Source of the DNA: Ignavibacteriota bacterium
GTDB lineage: Bacteria; Bacteroidota; Ignavibacteria; Tepidaquicellales; Tepidaquicellaceae
NCBI GenBank assembly: GCA_016218085.1
Contig: JACREY010000021.1
Location: 1 to 64,000, forward strand
Direction of reading: 5' to 3'
DNA length: 64,000 bases
Position numbers and translations under genes: made by a program. Each line of letters starts with the position of its first letter. The first letter of the stretch is position 1. Positions 16,680-23,893 of the stretch are shown here, piece by piece. The notes below the pieces were generated by a model. That model was not told the origin of the DNA. It saw nothing but the letters and a program-made list of their open reading frames with translations, and searched no databases.

Positions 16680-18203
16680 TTATACTGCTTCGGGCAATGT
16701 AAAACTGAAAGTACTTCCGTGGTTTTTTACACTTTCCACTTTGAGTTGTCCGTTCAATTTATTAATCATTTCCTGGCAAAGAATCAGCCCGAGTCCGGTT
16801 CCCTTTTCTTCGGCAGTTCCAGATTTTGACCTTTGCCTGCCCAATCGGAACAGATTTTCAATTTCCTCCTGTGATATACCAATACCGTTATCTGAAATAG
16901 AAATTTCAATCAAACCGTTTTTACTTTCGGAACAGATTTTCACATTGCCTCCTGCATTGGTAAACTTTATTGCATTTGACAGCAGGTTCTGCAATATCGA
17001 ATCTAGCATAAATACGTCTCCCATAACAAATAAGTCTTTTTCAACATTATTTTGCACTTCAATTCTCTTGTTAAGCGCCGTGGCATTAAGAATATCCACC
17101 ATTTCCTGAACTTTTTTATGAATATCTATCTTCTCGGGAAGAATGCTTATTTTACCGGTCTGAATCCTGGACCAGGCTAGAAGATTTTCAATCAGGTCGA
17201 AAATATTTTTTGTCCCTACATAAATATAGTTAACATATTCCTTAATTTCTTCTTTTGAAAGATTATCCAAATCTTCATTAAGGACACTGGCAAATCCGAA
17301 GATACCGGTGAAAGGATTTCTGAGGTCGTGAGCGATTATTGAAAAGAACTTATCCTTGTTCCTGTTAAGCTCTTCGAGTTCGAGGGAATATTCCTTCAGT
17401 TTGTTTTCCGCTTTTCTGATATCCGTTATGTCGTGTATGGTTCCGACTATGTATTTTTTGCCTGTCGATTTATCGGTATATCTTACCTTGGAAGTTATGA
17501 TAGTTCTTATTTCACCGCTGCTGTCGGTAATTTCTTCAATATTTGTATTGTACCCTTTTTTAAAAACATAATCATCTTTTTCCCAGAAAACATCTGCCTG
17601 TTCTTTAGGAAAAATGTCATAATCAGATTTTCCGATAAGCTCTTCCTTGCTGTGCCCCCACATTTTTATGCTGGCATCATTCAGAATTACCCATTTATGG
17701 TTTTCATCCTTTACAAAAAAAGGTTCCTGCATTGCATTAATAGTAGTGTCAAGGAATTTGTTGGATGCTTTAAGTCCGCTCTCGATAATTTTTCTTTCGG
17801 TAAGGTCGAGAACCACGCCTCTCGTACCTGAAAATTTATCATCCTTAATGATAGGGGTTGTATGTATAAGCACGGAAATCACCGAGCCGTCTTTTCTTTT
17901 GACGTGATATTCCGCTTTATAGGGCTTTTTGGAAAGAACTAGATCTTCCCTGTATTTCCTCATCATTTCCTTTTCTTCAGGGACAATTAGGTCAAATACA
18001 TTATTTACTCTTTCCAGATCTTTTTTTTCATACCCGAAGATTTTCAGAGCTGCATTATTTGCCAGGACTATTTTCCCTTCTTCATTTGTAGCATAAATAC
18101 CTTCGGGAAGGAAATCTATGAATTCTTGAAAATCGGGATTGTAATGAGGTAAATTCTTTTTATCAACGATATTAATACCCGCAGAATCGTTTGCTTTATC
18201 CAT
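16680..18203 (-). CDS. cytosolic PAS-PAS sensor histidine kinase
   Basis: A 507-residue kinase with no transmembrane segment or signal peptide. Two PAS domains (about 25-140 and 145-265; FGYEKKDLERVNN and WGHSKEELIGKSDYDIFP are the typical cores), a linker coiled coil, a HisKA domain with phospho-acceptor H292 (SIIAHDLRNPF), and a HATPase domain with N, G1 (ISDNGIGIS) and G2 (GTGLGLILCQEM) boxes. No receiver domain is attached, and no response regulator gene lies immediately beside it; the nearest is the sigma54 regulator at 18965, upstream on the same strand beyond the archaemetzincin. The signal is unknown; the PAS domains could bind a small ligand or cofactor. Confidence 0.9.
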   Translation of the reverse strand: MDKANDSAGINIVDKKNLPHYNPDFQEFIDFLPEGIYATNEEGKIVLANNAALKIFGYEKKDLERVNNVFDLIVPEEKEMMRKYREDLVLSKKPYKAEYHVKRKDGSVISVLIHTTPIIKDDKFSGTRGVVLDLTERKIIESGLKASNKFLDTTINAMQEPFFVKDENHKWVILNDASIKMWGHSKEELIGKSDYDIFPKEQADVFWEKDDYVFKKGYNTNIEEITDSSGEIRTIITSKVRYTDKSTGKKYIVGTIHDITDIRKAENKLKEYSLELEELNRNKDKFFSIIAHDLRNPFTGIFGFASVLNEDLDNLSKEEIKEYVNYIYVGTKNIFDLIENLLAWSRIQTGKISILPEKIDIHKKVQEMVDILNATALNKRIEVQNNVEKDLFVMGDVFMLDSILQNLLSNAIKFTNAGGNVKICSESKNGLIEISISDNGIGISQEEIENLFRLGRQRSKSGTAEEKGTGLGLILCQEMINKLNGQLKVESVKNHGSTFSFTLPEAV

Positions 18204-18440
18204 ATTAAATGTTTTTATAAGTTAATTACTTATAAATTCGACAGTAACTCTCTCTAATAAAAAATAATAATTATTTATTAAATTATCAATTTTAATTAAA
18301 TAAATAATAGATTGCATTTACGGAATTTTCGTGTTACTTTAATCATTGTATTCATGTAATTACATGTGAATATTGTCAATATTATTTCACCCTGCTTTTA
18401 CAATCATCGAATTATTTTGCAAAAATATATATGATTTGAA
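18204..18440. promoter_or_regulatory. upstream region of the PAS kinase with a palindrome
   Basis: AT-rich spacer of 237 bp. CATGTAATTACATG at 18353-18366 is a perfect 14-bp palindrome with near-symmetric flanks (ATT...AAT), about 150 bp before the kinase start. It could be an operator or chance in AT-rich DNA. Confidence 0.35.
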
Positions 18441-18965
18441 TCACAGAAGGTTTATTTCCTTCCGGCAGTGGCCGCAGTATGATAAGCCTTTAATGTCCAC
18501 CTCTTCGATACTGTTAGAAGAATGCATTACGCAATCCCAGTCAAGGCAGTGCAGCAGTCCGAAATTATGACCGAGTTCGTGGAGAGTTTCTTTCAGAAGC
18601 CTTTCATAAAACAATTCATTATTTGTATGACCCGTGTAAAATTCCTCGTGGAGGCGGCAGGAGGAAATGACAGAGTACTTTCCGTTTAACTGGGCTTCTC
18701 CGAAAACAAAAGTTAGTACCGGAACGTACAGGTCCATCTCGGTAATAATTAGAATTTTTCCTTCGGTTTGTCCGGTATTTTTTATTGCGGTTTCGAGAAT
18801 TTTTGTTGAATAGAATTGTTTTCTTTCCGCTGAATAGGAATCTGATATATCCAGAAACAAATCCAAAATTTCAATATTTACCTGAAAGACATTTTTAAGA
18901 TCTCTTATAAGGCGTTCCAGAAAGGCCTTATTAGAGAATTTTATAGGGGCAAGATTTATTTTCAT
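18441..18965 (-). CDS. archaemetzincin-family zinc metalloprotease
   Basis: A 174-residue M54 (archaemetzincin) protein. The zinc site is HELGHNFGLLHC with H129, E130, H133 and H139, followed by the family's second cysteine-bound zinc motif: C140, C145, then Met-turn M147, C164 and C167 (YCGHC). No signal peptide, so it is probably cytoplasmic. Physiological substrates of the family are not known. Its ATG overlaps the stop codon of the sigma54 regulator gene (TAATG), so the two are probably translationally coupled, giving the operon kinase-regulator-protease. That link suggests a role in the same response; this is inference. Such proteins are common in archaea and scattered in bacteria. Confidence 0.92.
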   Translation of the reverse strand: MKINLAPIKFSNKAFLERLIRDLKNVFQVNIEILDLFLDISDSYSAERKQFYSTKILETAIKNTGQTEGKILIITEMDLYVPVLTFVFGEAQLNGKYSVISSCRLHEEFYTGHTNNELFYERLLKETLHELGHNFGLLHCLDWDCVMHSSNSIEEVDIKGLSYCGHCRKEINLL

Positions 18966-20311
18966 TAATCTTTTTTAAGCCCGTATTTATTAATCTTGTT
19001 ATAAAGTGTAACTCTGTCGATTTCGAGAATCTCAGCACTTCTCGAAATATTCCACCCGTTTTCCTTAAGGATTCTATAAATATATTTTTTCTCGTTTGCT
19101 CCAAGGCTTTTATCGTCGCCATCTTCAATATTATTGGAAATATGACTAAACGGAAGGTCTTCGTTTCCGATTATTTCCTTTTTGCCGACCACAATAGCTC
19201 TTTCAATTGCATTTTCAAGTTCCCTGACATTACCTCGCCATTCGTGTTCGGTTAGGAATTTCATTGCTTCAGCAGAAATACTTTTGATATTTTTATTCAT
19301 CATTGTTGCGTATTTCTGCCTGAAGAAATTCGCAAGTATCGGTATATCTTCCTTTCTTTCCCTGAGCGGAGGTACAAACAGTGTAAAAACGTTCAGCCTG
19401 TAATACAAGTCTTCCCTGAACTTGCCTTCCTTTACAAGATTTTCAAGCTGTTCATTTGTTGCGGCAATTACCCTGAAATCACTTTCAATCACATCATTTC
19501 CGCCAACCCTGTTGAATTTCCGCGATTCGATAACGCGCAGAAGATCAACCTGCATTTTTGCCGAAATTGTTCCGATTTCGTCAAGAAAAATTGTTCCTCC
19601 GTTCGCCATTTCGAATTTACCTTTTCTCCTGTAGTGAGCTCCGGTAAAAGCACCTTTTTCGTGGCCGAAAAGTTCAGTTTCAAGCAGTGTATCGGGCATT
19701 GCACCGCAGTTAACCGTCACAAGCGGGAAATATTTTCTTTTACTGTTAAGGTGAATAGCCTTTGCAACAAGTTCTTTACCGGTGCCGGATTCGCCTCTAA
19801 TAAGCACGGTAGTATCGGTCTGGGCAACGGTGTTAATCATTTCGAAAATCTTTTTCATCTGAATACTTTCACCGATAAGGTTATCGGGCATAATAAGCTC
19901 TTCGATTTTTGTTTTCAGCTCTTCATTTTCTGTTTTAAGTTTCTTTTGTTGAATTGCATTTTTCACAATATGATTCAGCTCTTCAGGGTCAACCGGTTTT
20001 GTGATATAATCAAATGCTCCTTCTTTAAGAGCCTGAATAGCACTGGGCACAGAGGCATAGGCAGTTATCAATATAACAAAACAATCTTCATCAATCTGCT
20101 TCAGTTTAGGCAGGAGGTCAAGTCCGCTCATACCCGGCATTTTCATATCAAGCAATACGAGGTCAAATTTATCCTTATCAAATTTCTTAAGAGCATTTTC
20201 CGCACTTTCGGCAGTATCGACATCGTATCCTTCATCCGAAAACCAGTGATACAGTGATTCCCTGACAATCTTTTCGTCATCAACAATCATTATTCTTTCT
20301 TTTTTATTCAT
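18965..20311 (-). CDS. NtrC-family sigma54-dependent response regulator
   Basis: A 448-residue transcription activator. The receiver domain (1-120) has the acidic pair D11/D12 and phospho-acceptor D55 (VLLDMKMPG). The central AAA+ domain has Walker A GESGTGKE (173-180), the sigma54-contact loop GAFTGA (220-225) and Walker B FLDEIG (242-247). The C-terminal Fis-type helix-turn-helix reads NISRSAEILEIDRVTLYNKI. It lies 3 bp downstream of the haem-motif kinase gene, its likely partner, and its stop codon overlaps the start of the archaemetzincin gene. The intact GAFTGA loop means it should work with RpoN; a candidate sigma54 promoter is at 23493-23508. Confidence 0.95.
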   Translation of the reverse strand: MNKKERIMIVDDEKIVRESLYHWFSDEGYDVDTAESAENALKKFDKDKFDLVLLDMKMPGMSGLDLLPKLKQIDEDCFVILITAYASVPSAIQALKEGAFDYITKPVDPEELNHIVKNAIQQKKLKTENEELKTKIEELIMPDNLIGESIQMKKIFEMINTVAQTDTTVLIRGESGTGKELVAKAIHLNSKRKYFPLVTVNCGAMPDTLLETELFGHEKGAFTGAHYRRKGKFEMANGGTIFLDEIGTISAKMQVDLLRVIESRKFNRVGGNDVIESDFRVIAATNEQLENLVKEGKFREDLYYRLNVFTLFVPPLRERKEDIPILANFFRQKYATMMNKNIKSISAEAMKFLTEHEWRGNVRELENAIERAIVVGKKEIIGNEDLPFSHISNNIEDGDDKSLGANEKKYIYRILKENGWNISRSAEILEIDRVTLYNKINKYGLKKD

Positions 20312-20314
20312 AAA

Positions 20315-21907
20315 TTAAATAGTATTTTGATTAATTGGCAGTATGATTTTAAAAGTAGTACCTTTCCCGGAAGTTTCTTCAACTTCAATTTTTCCGTTAT
20401 GAACTTTAATTATACCGTAAACAACGGATAAACCGAGTCCCGTACCTTTTAAAGCGTCTTTTGTGGTATAGAAAGGTTCGAAAATAAAAGGCAAATCCTT
20501 CTGGGATATTCCGTCTCCCTGATCTTTAATTCTCAGGATAGCGTGGTCATTTTCAGCCTGAAGTGAAATTTTAATTTCACCGGCTTTATTGTGCATGGAT
20601 TCGATAGCATTTATAAGAATAGAAATCAGAGCCTGTTGAATTTTCTGCGGATTGCAGTATACTTCGAGGGATTCAACCGAAAAATCCTTAACCAGGCTTA
20701 CATTGTTAATTTCAAGATGATGGTTAATTAGCATTGCGCTTTTATTAATCACATCAACGAGGTCGCTTCTTTTGAACTGCTCAAGGTCTCTGTGAGAGAA
20801 CAGGAGCAGGTCTTTTACAATTTTCCCGCATCTGGAAGCTTCGTCCGCTATCAGGTTCAGGAAATCTATTATTTTCGGATTAACCCCATCTATCTTTTTC
20901 TCTTTCAGTTTTTTTATTATCAGCTTGCTGTATGTCAGGATACCCTCCAGAGGATTATTGAGCTCATGCGCAACCGTAGCTGAAAGTTTTCCCAGCGAAG
21001 CAAGTTTTTCAATCTGCAGTACCTGCTCATATATATTTTTCAGTTCAGCAGATTTCTGTTCTACTTTATCATTAAGGGTTTCGGACCACTCCTTTATTTC
21101 AGTATAAGCTGATGAAAGCAGTCTTGCCATATCGTTAAACTCCGCAGCTATTACGCCAAGCTCGGTTCTGGTTCCGATATTAATTCTGTAGTTCCAGTCT
21201 CCTTTTCCGAGTGAGCTAATTCCTTCCTGCAAAATTTTCAAAGGCTTGTTCACGAGTACATAAATAAACAGGAAACTGAGTCCTGATATAAGGACGGAAA
21301 TAATCACCGAATTAATTATAATATCTTTTTTATTGGAACTGATAATTTTATCTGCTTTATTCATTGAAATGACAACATCAAGTATGCCGAGCAATTCGGT
21401 ATGGGATTTGTGCGCATGGCATTCGGATGTATAGCAGTCTTTTTCATTTCTGATAGGATTGATTAATCCAAGAAACCTTTCATTTTTTATATTAAAAATC
21501 CGAAGGCTGTCTTTTCGTGCAATATTTTTTGAAATTGAATTATTTTCGTGGCACATTATGCAGGCTTCTGCATTCATATCAACGGTTTTATTAATTTCGG
21601 ATGAATCGGACGAATAGGATATGACGCCCTGCTTATTGTATATTCTTATTGTTTTTACACCCGGTTCGTTTCCGATTGTTTTGATGATTTCGTAAACATC
21701 TCCCCTCTGGTTAAGGAGCATACTGTGCCTGGTGGAGCGCTTTATGATATCGCTGATATTATAAGCGCTCTGCTTGTAGCTTGAAGTGAAATCTTCCTCC
21801 AGCTTTTTTACGGTAAAATAAGTATGGATAGAAAAGATAATGATCAGTACAAGAGATGTAACGAGAAATAATCTTACGCTTAATTTATTGAACAGCTTAA
21901 CTTTCAT
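20315..21907 (-). CDS. membrane sensor histidine kinase with periplasmic c-haem motifs
   Basis: A 530-residue NtrB-like kinase. TM1 (about 12-30), a periplasmic sensor region (31-195), TM2 (196-220), HAMP (about 221-275), coiled coil, HisKA with H314 (ATVAHELNNPLEG) and HATPase (LRIKDQGDGIS ... GTGLGLSVVYGI). The periplasmic part holds one canonical c-haem motif, C116-x-x-C119-H120 (CIMCH), and a second, wider one, C158-x4-C163-H164 (CYTSECH). A covalently bound haem could sense redox state, oxygen or NO. It is the first gene of an operon with the sigma54 regulator 3 bp downstream. The second motif is non-standard, so whether it binds haem is open. Annotation as a kinase is firm; haem sensing is inferred. 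Confidence 0.93.
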   Translation of the reverse strand: MKVKLFNKLSVRLFLVTSLVLIIIFSIHTYFTVKKLEEDFTSSYKQSAYNISDIIKRSTRHSMLLNQRGDVYEIIKTIGNEPGVKTIRIYNKQGVISYSSDSSEINKTVDMNAEACIMCHENNSISKNIARKDSLRIFNIKNERFLGLINPIRNEKDCYTSECHAHKSHTELLGILDVVISMNKADKIISSNKKDIIINSVIISVLISGLSFLFIYVLVNKPLKILQEGISSLGKGDWNYRINIGTRTELGVIAAEFNDMARLLSSAYTEIKEWSETLNDKVEQKSAELKNIYEQVLQIEKLASLGKLSATVAHELNNPLEGILTYSKLIIKKLKEKKIDGVNPKIIDFLNLIADEASRCGKIVKDLLLFSHRDLEQFKRSDLVDVINKSAMLINHHLEINNVSLVKDFSVESLEVYCNPQKIQQALISILINAIESMHNKAGEIKISLQAENDHAILRIKDQGDGISQKDLPFIFEPFYTTKDALKGTGLGLSVVYGIIKVHNGKIEVEETSGKGTTFKIILPINQNTI

Positions 21908-21977
21908 AAAAAAACAGGAATTTCGATAAAATTATGGAAGGTAAAGCTTAATAACAATTGCATTTTTTACATACAAG

Positions 21978-22004
21978 AAACCCCTCAGGAGAAGAGGGGT
22001 TTCA
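21978..22004 (-). terminator. terminator after the GcvH-like operon
   Basis: On the minus strand: AAACCCCTC, loop TTCTC, CTGAGGGGTTT then TCTTG. The stem is strong and the T run weak. It separates the GcvH-like genes from the kinase operon. Confidence 0.65.
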
Positions 22005-22031
22005 TACATCATTCATCATAAGAATCATAAA

Positions 22032-22760
22032 TTAAGACAGGACAACCATTAAAATCTTTCTATAATTTTCCTTACCAATAATCTGGTAAATATATTTAAG
22101 CCTTTCGCCGCCGTCGTACAATGTAGTACCCACGGTGACTGACTTTTCCATATATTTTTTAAGATACCTGCATACGCTATCAATAGATTTTGCATACTGT
22201 TCTCTGCTCATGCAGGCCGGATTGATTTTTTCTTCACTGCTTTTTACAAATCCTATCCAGTTATTTCCGGAGCCTGTATCAAGAGGAATTATGTCTGATT
22301 CAAACGAAAAGTCAAACGGAGTGTGTATCACTATATTACCCCAGTCCCCTTTAACATCAAAAACCATATCACCCTTCCGGAACACAGTTTTAGGTCCGGA
22401 AATTTCAGCTGATTTGATGCTGTCAAAAAGCACATTAAGGACCGGATTAAATCCCAGGAAATACGTTTCCCCCAGAAATTTCTTAAGCATAAAGCTTTTA
22501 TTAAACCTGTAGTTCGGTGGATAAGAGACTAAGTTTATTGAATTCAGTTTTTGAATAGTCTCCTCAAGCAGATTGTAATCGGGATTAAGGTAAAACTCCT
22601 TAATATTACCGGGACTTCTGCTTTTTCTCATCTGCCTGTCAAACTCACAGTTATCGCAGTCAAACTTTCTGTCGCAGAGTTTTTCCCCGACATCGTTGGT
22701 TGACATCCAGATGCACTTCAGGTTTTCAATATTTTTATTGATTTCATATACCATATTCAC
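22032..22760 (-). CDS. GcvH-like protein with N-terminal four-cysteine motif
   Basis: A 242-residue cytoplasmic protein. The N-terminus carries C16-x12-C29-x5-C35-x2-C38 (CIWMST...KLCDRKFDCDNCEFD), a possible metal or Fe-S site. The remainder resembles a degenerate glycine-cleavage-H/biotinyl-lipoyl-like fold (KGDMVFDVKGDWGNIVIHTPFDF, about 129-151), with no obvious lipoyl lysine. Near the C-terminus it has TTLYDGGERLK, which matches VTMYDGGNVME in the upstream neighbour. Gap to that gene is 36 bp, so they form an operon ending at a terminator. I recall similar Cys-motif/GcvH-like proteins next to sensor kinases in anaerobes, but their function is unknown to me. Confidence 0.65.
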   Translation of the reverse strand: MNMVYEINKNIENLKCIWMSTNDVGEKLCDRKFDCDNCEFDRQMRKSRSPGNIKEFYLNPDYNLLEETIQKLNSINLVSYPPNYRFNKSFMLKKFLGETYFLGFNPVLNVLFDSIKSAEISGPKTVFRKGDMVFDVKGDWGNIVIHTPFDFSFESDIIPLDTGSGNNWIGFVKSSEEKINPACMSREQYAKSIDSVCRYLKKYMEKSVTVGTTLYDGGERLKYIYQIIGKENYRKILMVVLS

Positions 22761-22796
22761 AGAATTTGGCAGTTAACAAAAAGGTATTACGGTTTT

Positions 22797-23456
22797 TTAT
22801 AATGAAAGAAACATTGCTTCGAAATCTTTAACCGAATTATCATCCAGTTTCGAAACTGCACCTTCCATAACATTACCACCGTCGTACATTGTAACGCCTG
22901 CGAGTTCTGTTTTAACCGAATTCATTACGAGAAAATCTTTCAGCTTCTTGAATTCACTCTTCATCCAATTAACTGCATTTGCTCCCATAAAAAGCGGTGA
23001 GAGGGCAGTATCAGCATTTTCGGTCTTTATCACAAGACCCCAGTCATCATTATATGGATCGCTGAGATATTTACCGACTAATTCCTTGTTTACCGTATCC
23101 ACTGTACCATCTACCGGTGAAAAGAAATGAACTGACTTCGAATCGAATAAGCCTTTCATCAGTACATCGCCTTTTTTAATTTTTGAACCTTCGGGTACTA
23201 TTTCGGAAACGAGAATTTTTCCGAGAGCATGAAGTACGAAATCATCAATTCCTGCTTTTACTTTATCATTACCGAGAGTTTTTGCCCAGACATGTCCTTT
23301 TGAAAAATAAAATCCATCCGGTGCTAGCAAACTTTTTCTGTTGAATACAGACGGACTTGCTATAGAAGGTGAAAGCTTTGCACTTCTCGCCCTGATGATA
23401 AATATGTCAACCAATACCATTATTGCGATTGATACTATTAATAATATTACTACCAT
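22797..23456 (-). CDS. membrane-anchored GcvH-like (lipoyl-domain fold) protein
   Basis: A 219-residue protein: N-terminal membrane helix (VVILLIVSIAIMVLVDIFII, residues 2-21), then a GcvH-like domain (about 47-170: GHVWAKTLGNDKVKAGIDDF, LGKILVSEIVPEGSKIKKGD, FFSPVDGTV). In true GcvH the lipoylated lysine lies 8 residues before the proline of the SPVSG turn; here that position is Ser106, and a lysine (K107) is one residue off. Lipoylation is therefore doubtful. The C-terminus has VTMYDGGN, shared with the downstream gene. GGAGG at 6 nt before the ATG is a strong ribosome binding site, and a candidate sigma54 promoter lies upstream. Not part of a glycine-cleavage operon. Confidence 0.75.
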   Translation of the reverse strand: MVVILLIVSIAIMVLVDIFIIRARSAKLSPSIASPSVFNRKSLLAPDGFYFSKGHVWAKTLGNDKVKAGIDDFVLHALGKILVSEIVPEGSKIKKGDVLMKGLFDSKSVHFFSPVDGTVDTVNKELVGKYLSDPYNDDWGLVIKTENADTALSPLFMGANAVNWMKSEFKKLKDFLVMNSVKTELAGVTMYDGGNVMEGAVSKLDDNSVKDFEAMFLSL

Positions 23457-23492
23457 GATAAACCTCCGTTAAATTAAGTTTATATATATACT

Positions 23493-23508
23493 TTCAATTA
23501 CCATGCCA
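23493..23508 (-). promoter_or_regulatory. candidate sigma54 (-24/-12) promoter for the GcvH-like operon
   Basis: The minus strand reads TGGCATGGTAATTGAA. It matches the TGGCAC-N5-TTGC consensus except T for C at the end of the -24 box and A for C in the -12 box (TTGA). It lies about 37 bp before the ATG, leaving a short leader with a strong Shine-Dalgarno sequence. A sigma54 activator is encoded nearby. Confidence 0.45.
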
Positions 23509-23893
23509 AAAACCACAAAAAAAATGCAATTTATTATATTGTTATTTCAGTATATTATAATCAGTGATAATTTTTGCAACTACATCCCTGTTGAATATAC
23601 TTACATATATTAAGCAATTATTTCCAGAAAGTGCATATAATATCAAATATCAGAAATTTTATCTGTTTATTTTTTATACATTGTCTTGTTGAATATACTT
23701 ACAGTTTTTTGGTGATTTATCAGGATTGTTAAATCTACCAATATAATATTTCTAATTTACTGAAAACTTTATTTGAATTTATTAAAATCTTTAGTCAAAT
23801 TAATTTTAAAAAAGCGAATGTATAACCGAAAAAGTGAATTTAATCTTAATATTAAATTTTGGATATTTGTATGTTTAACAAAAAAATTCCTAT
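23509..23893. other. intergenic region before mutA with a 17-bp direct repeat
   Basis: AT-rich. TGTTGAATATACTTACA occurs at 23589-23605 and again at 23687-23703, 98 bp apart. No cobalamin riboswitch box was recognised before mutA. Otherwise nothing seen. Confidence 0.5.

Noticed and set aside
19634-20257. 207-codon plus-strand ORF
   Set aside because: Antisense to the receiver and AAA+ parts of the sigma54 regulator, whose motifs are intact.
22797-23456. True glycine cleavage H protein
   Set aside because: It has a membrane anchor, no lysine at the usual position and no gcv neighbours.
23509-23893. Cobalamin riboswitch before mutA
   Set aside because: No B12-box-like sequence or suitable fold was recognised, although MutB needs B12.
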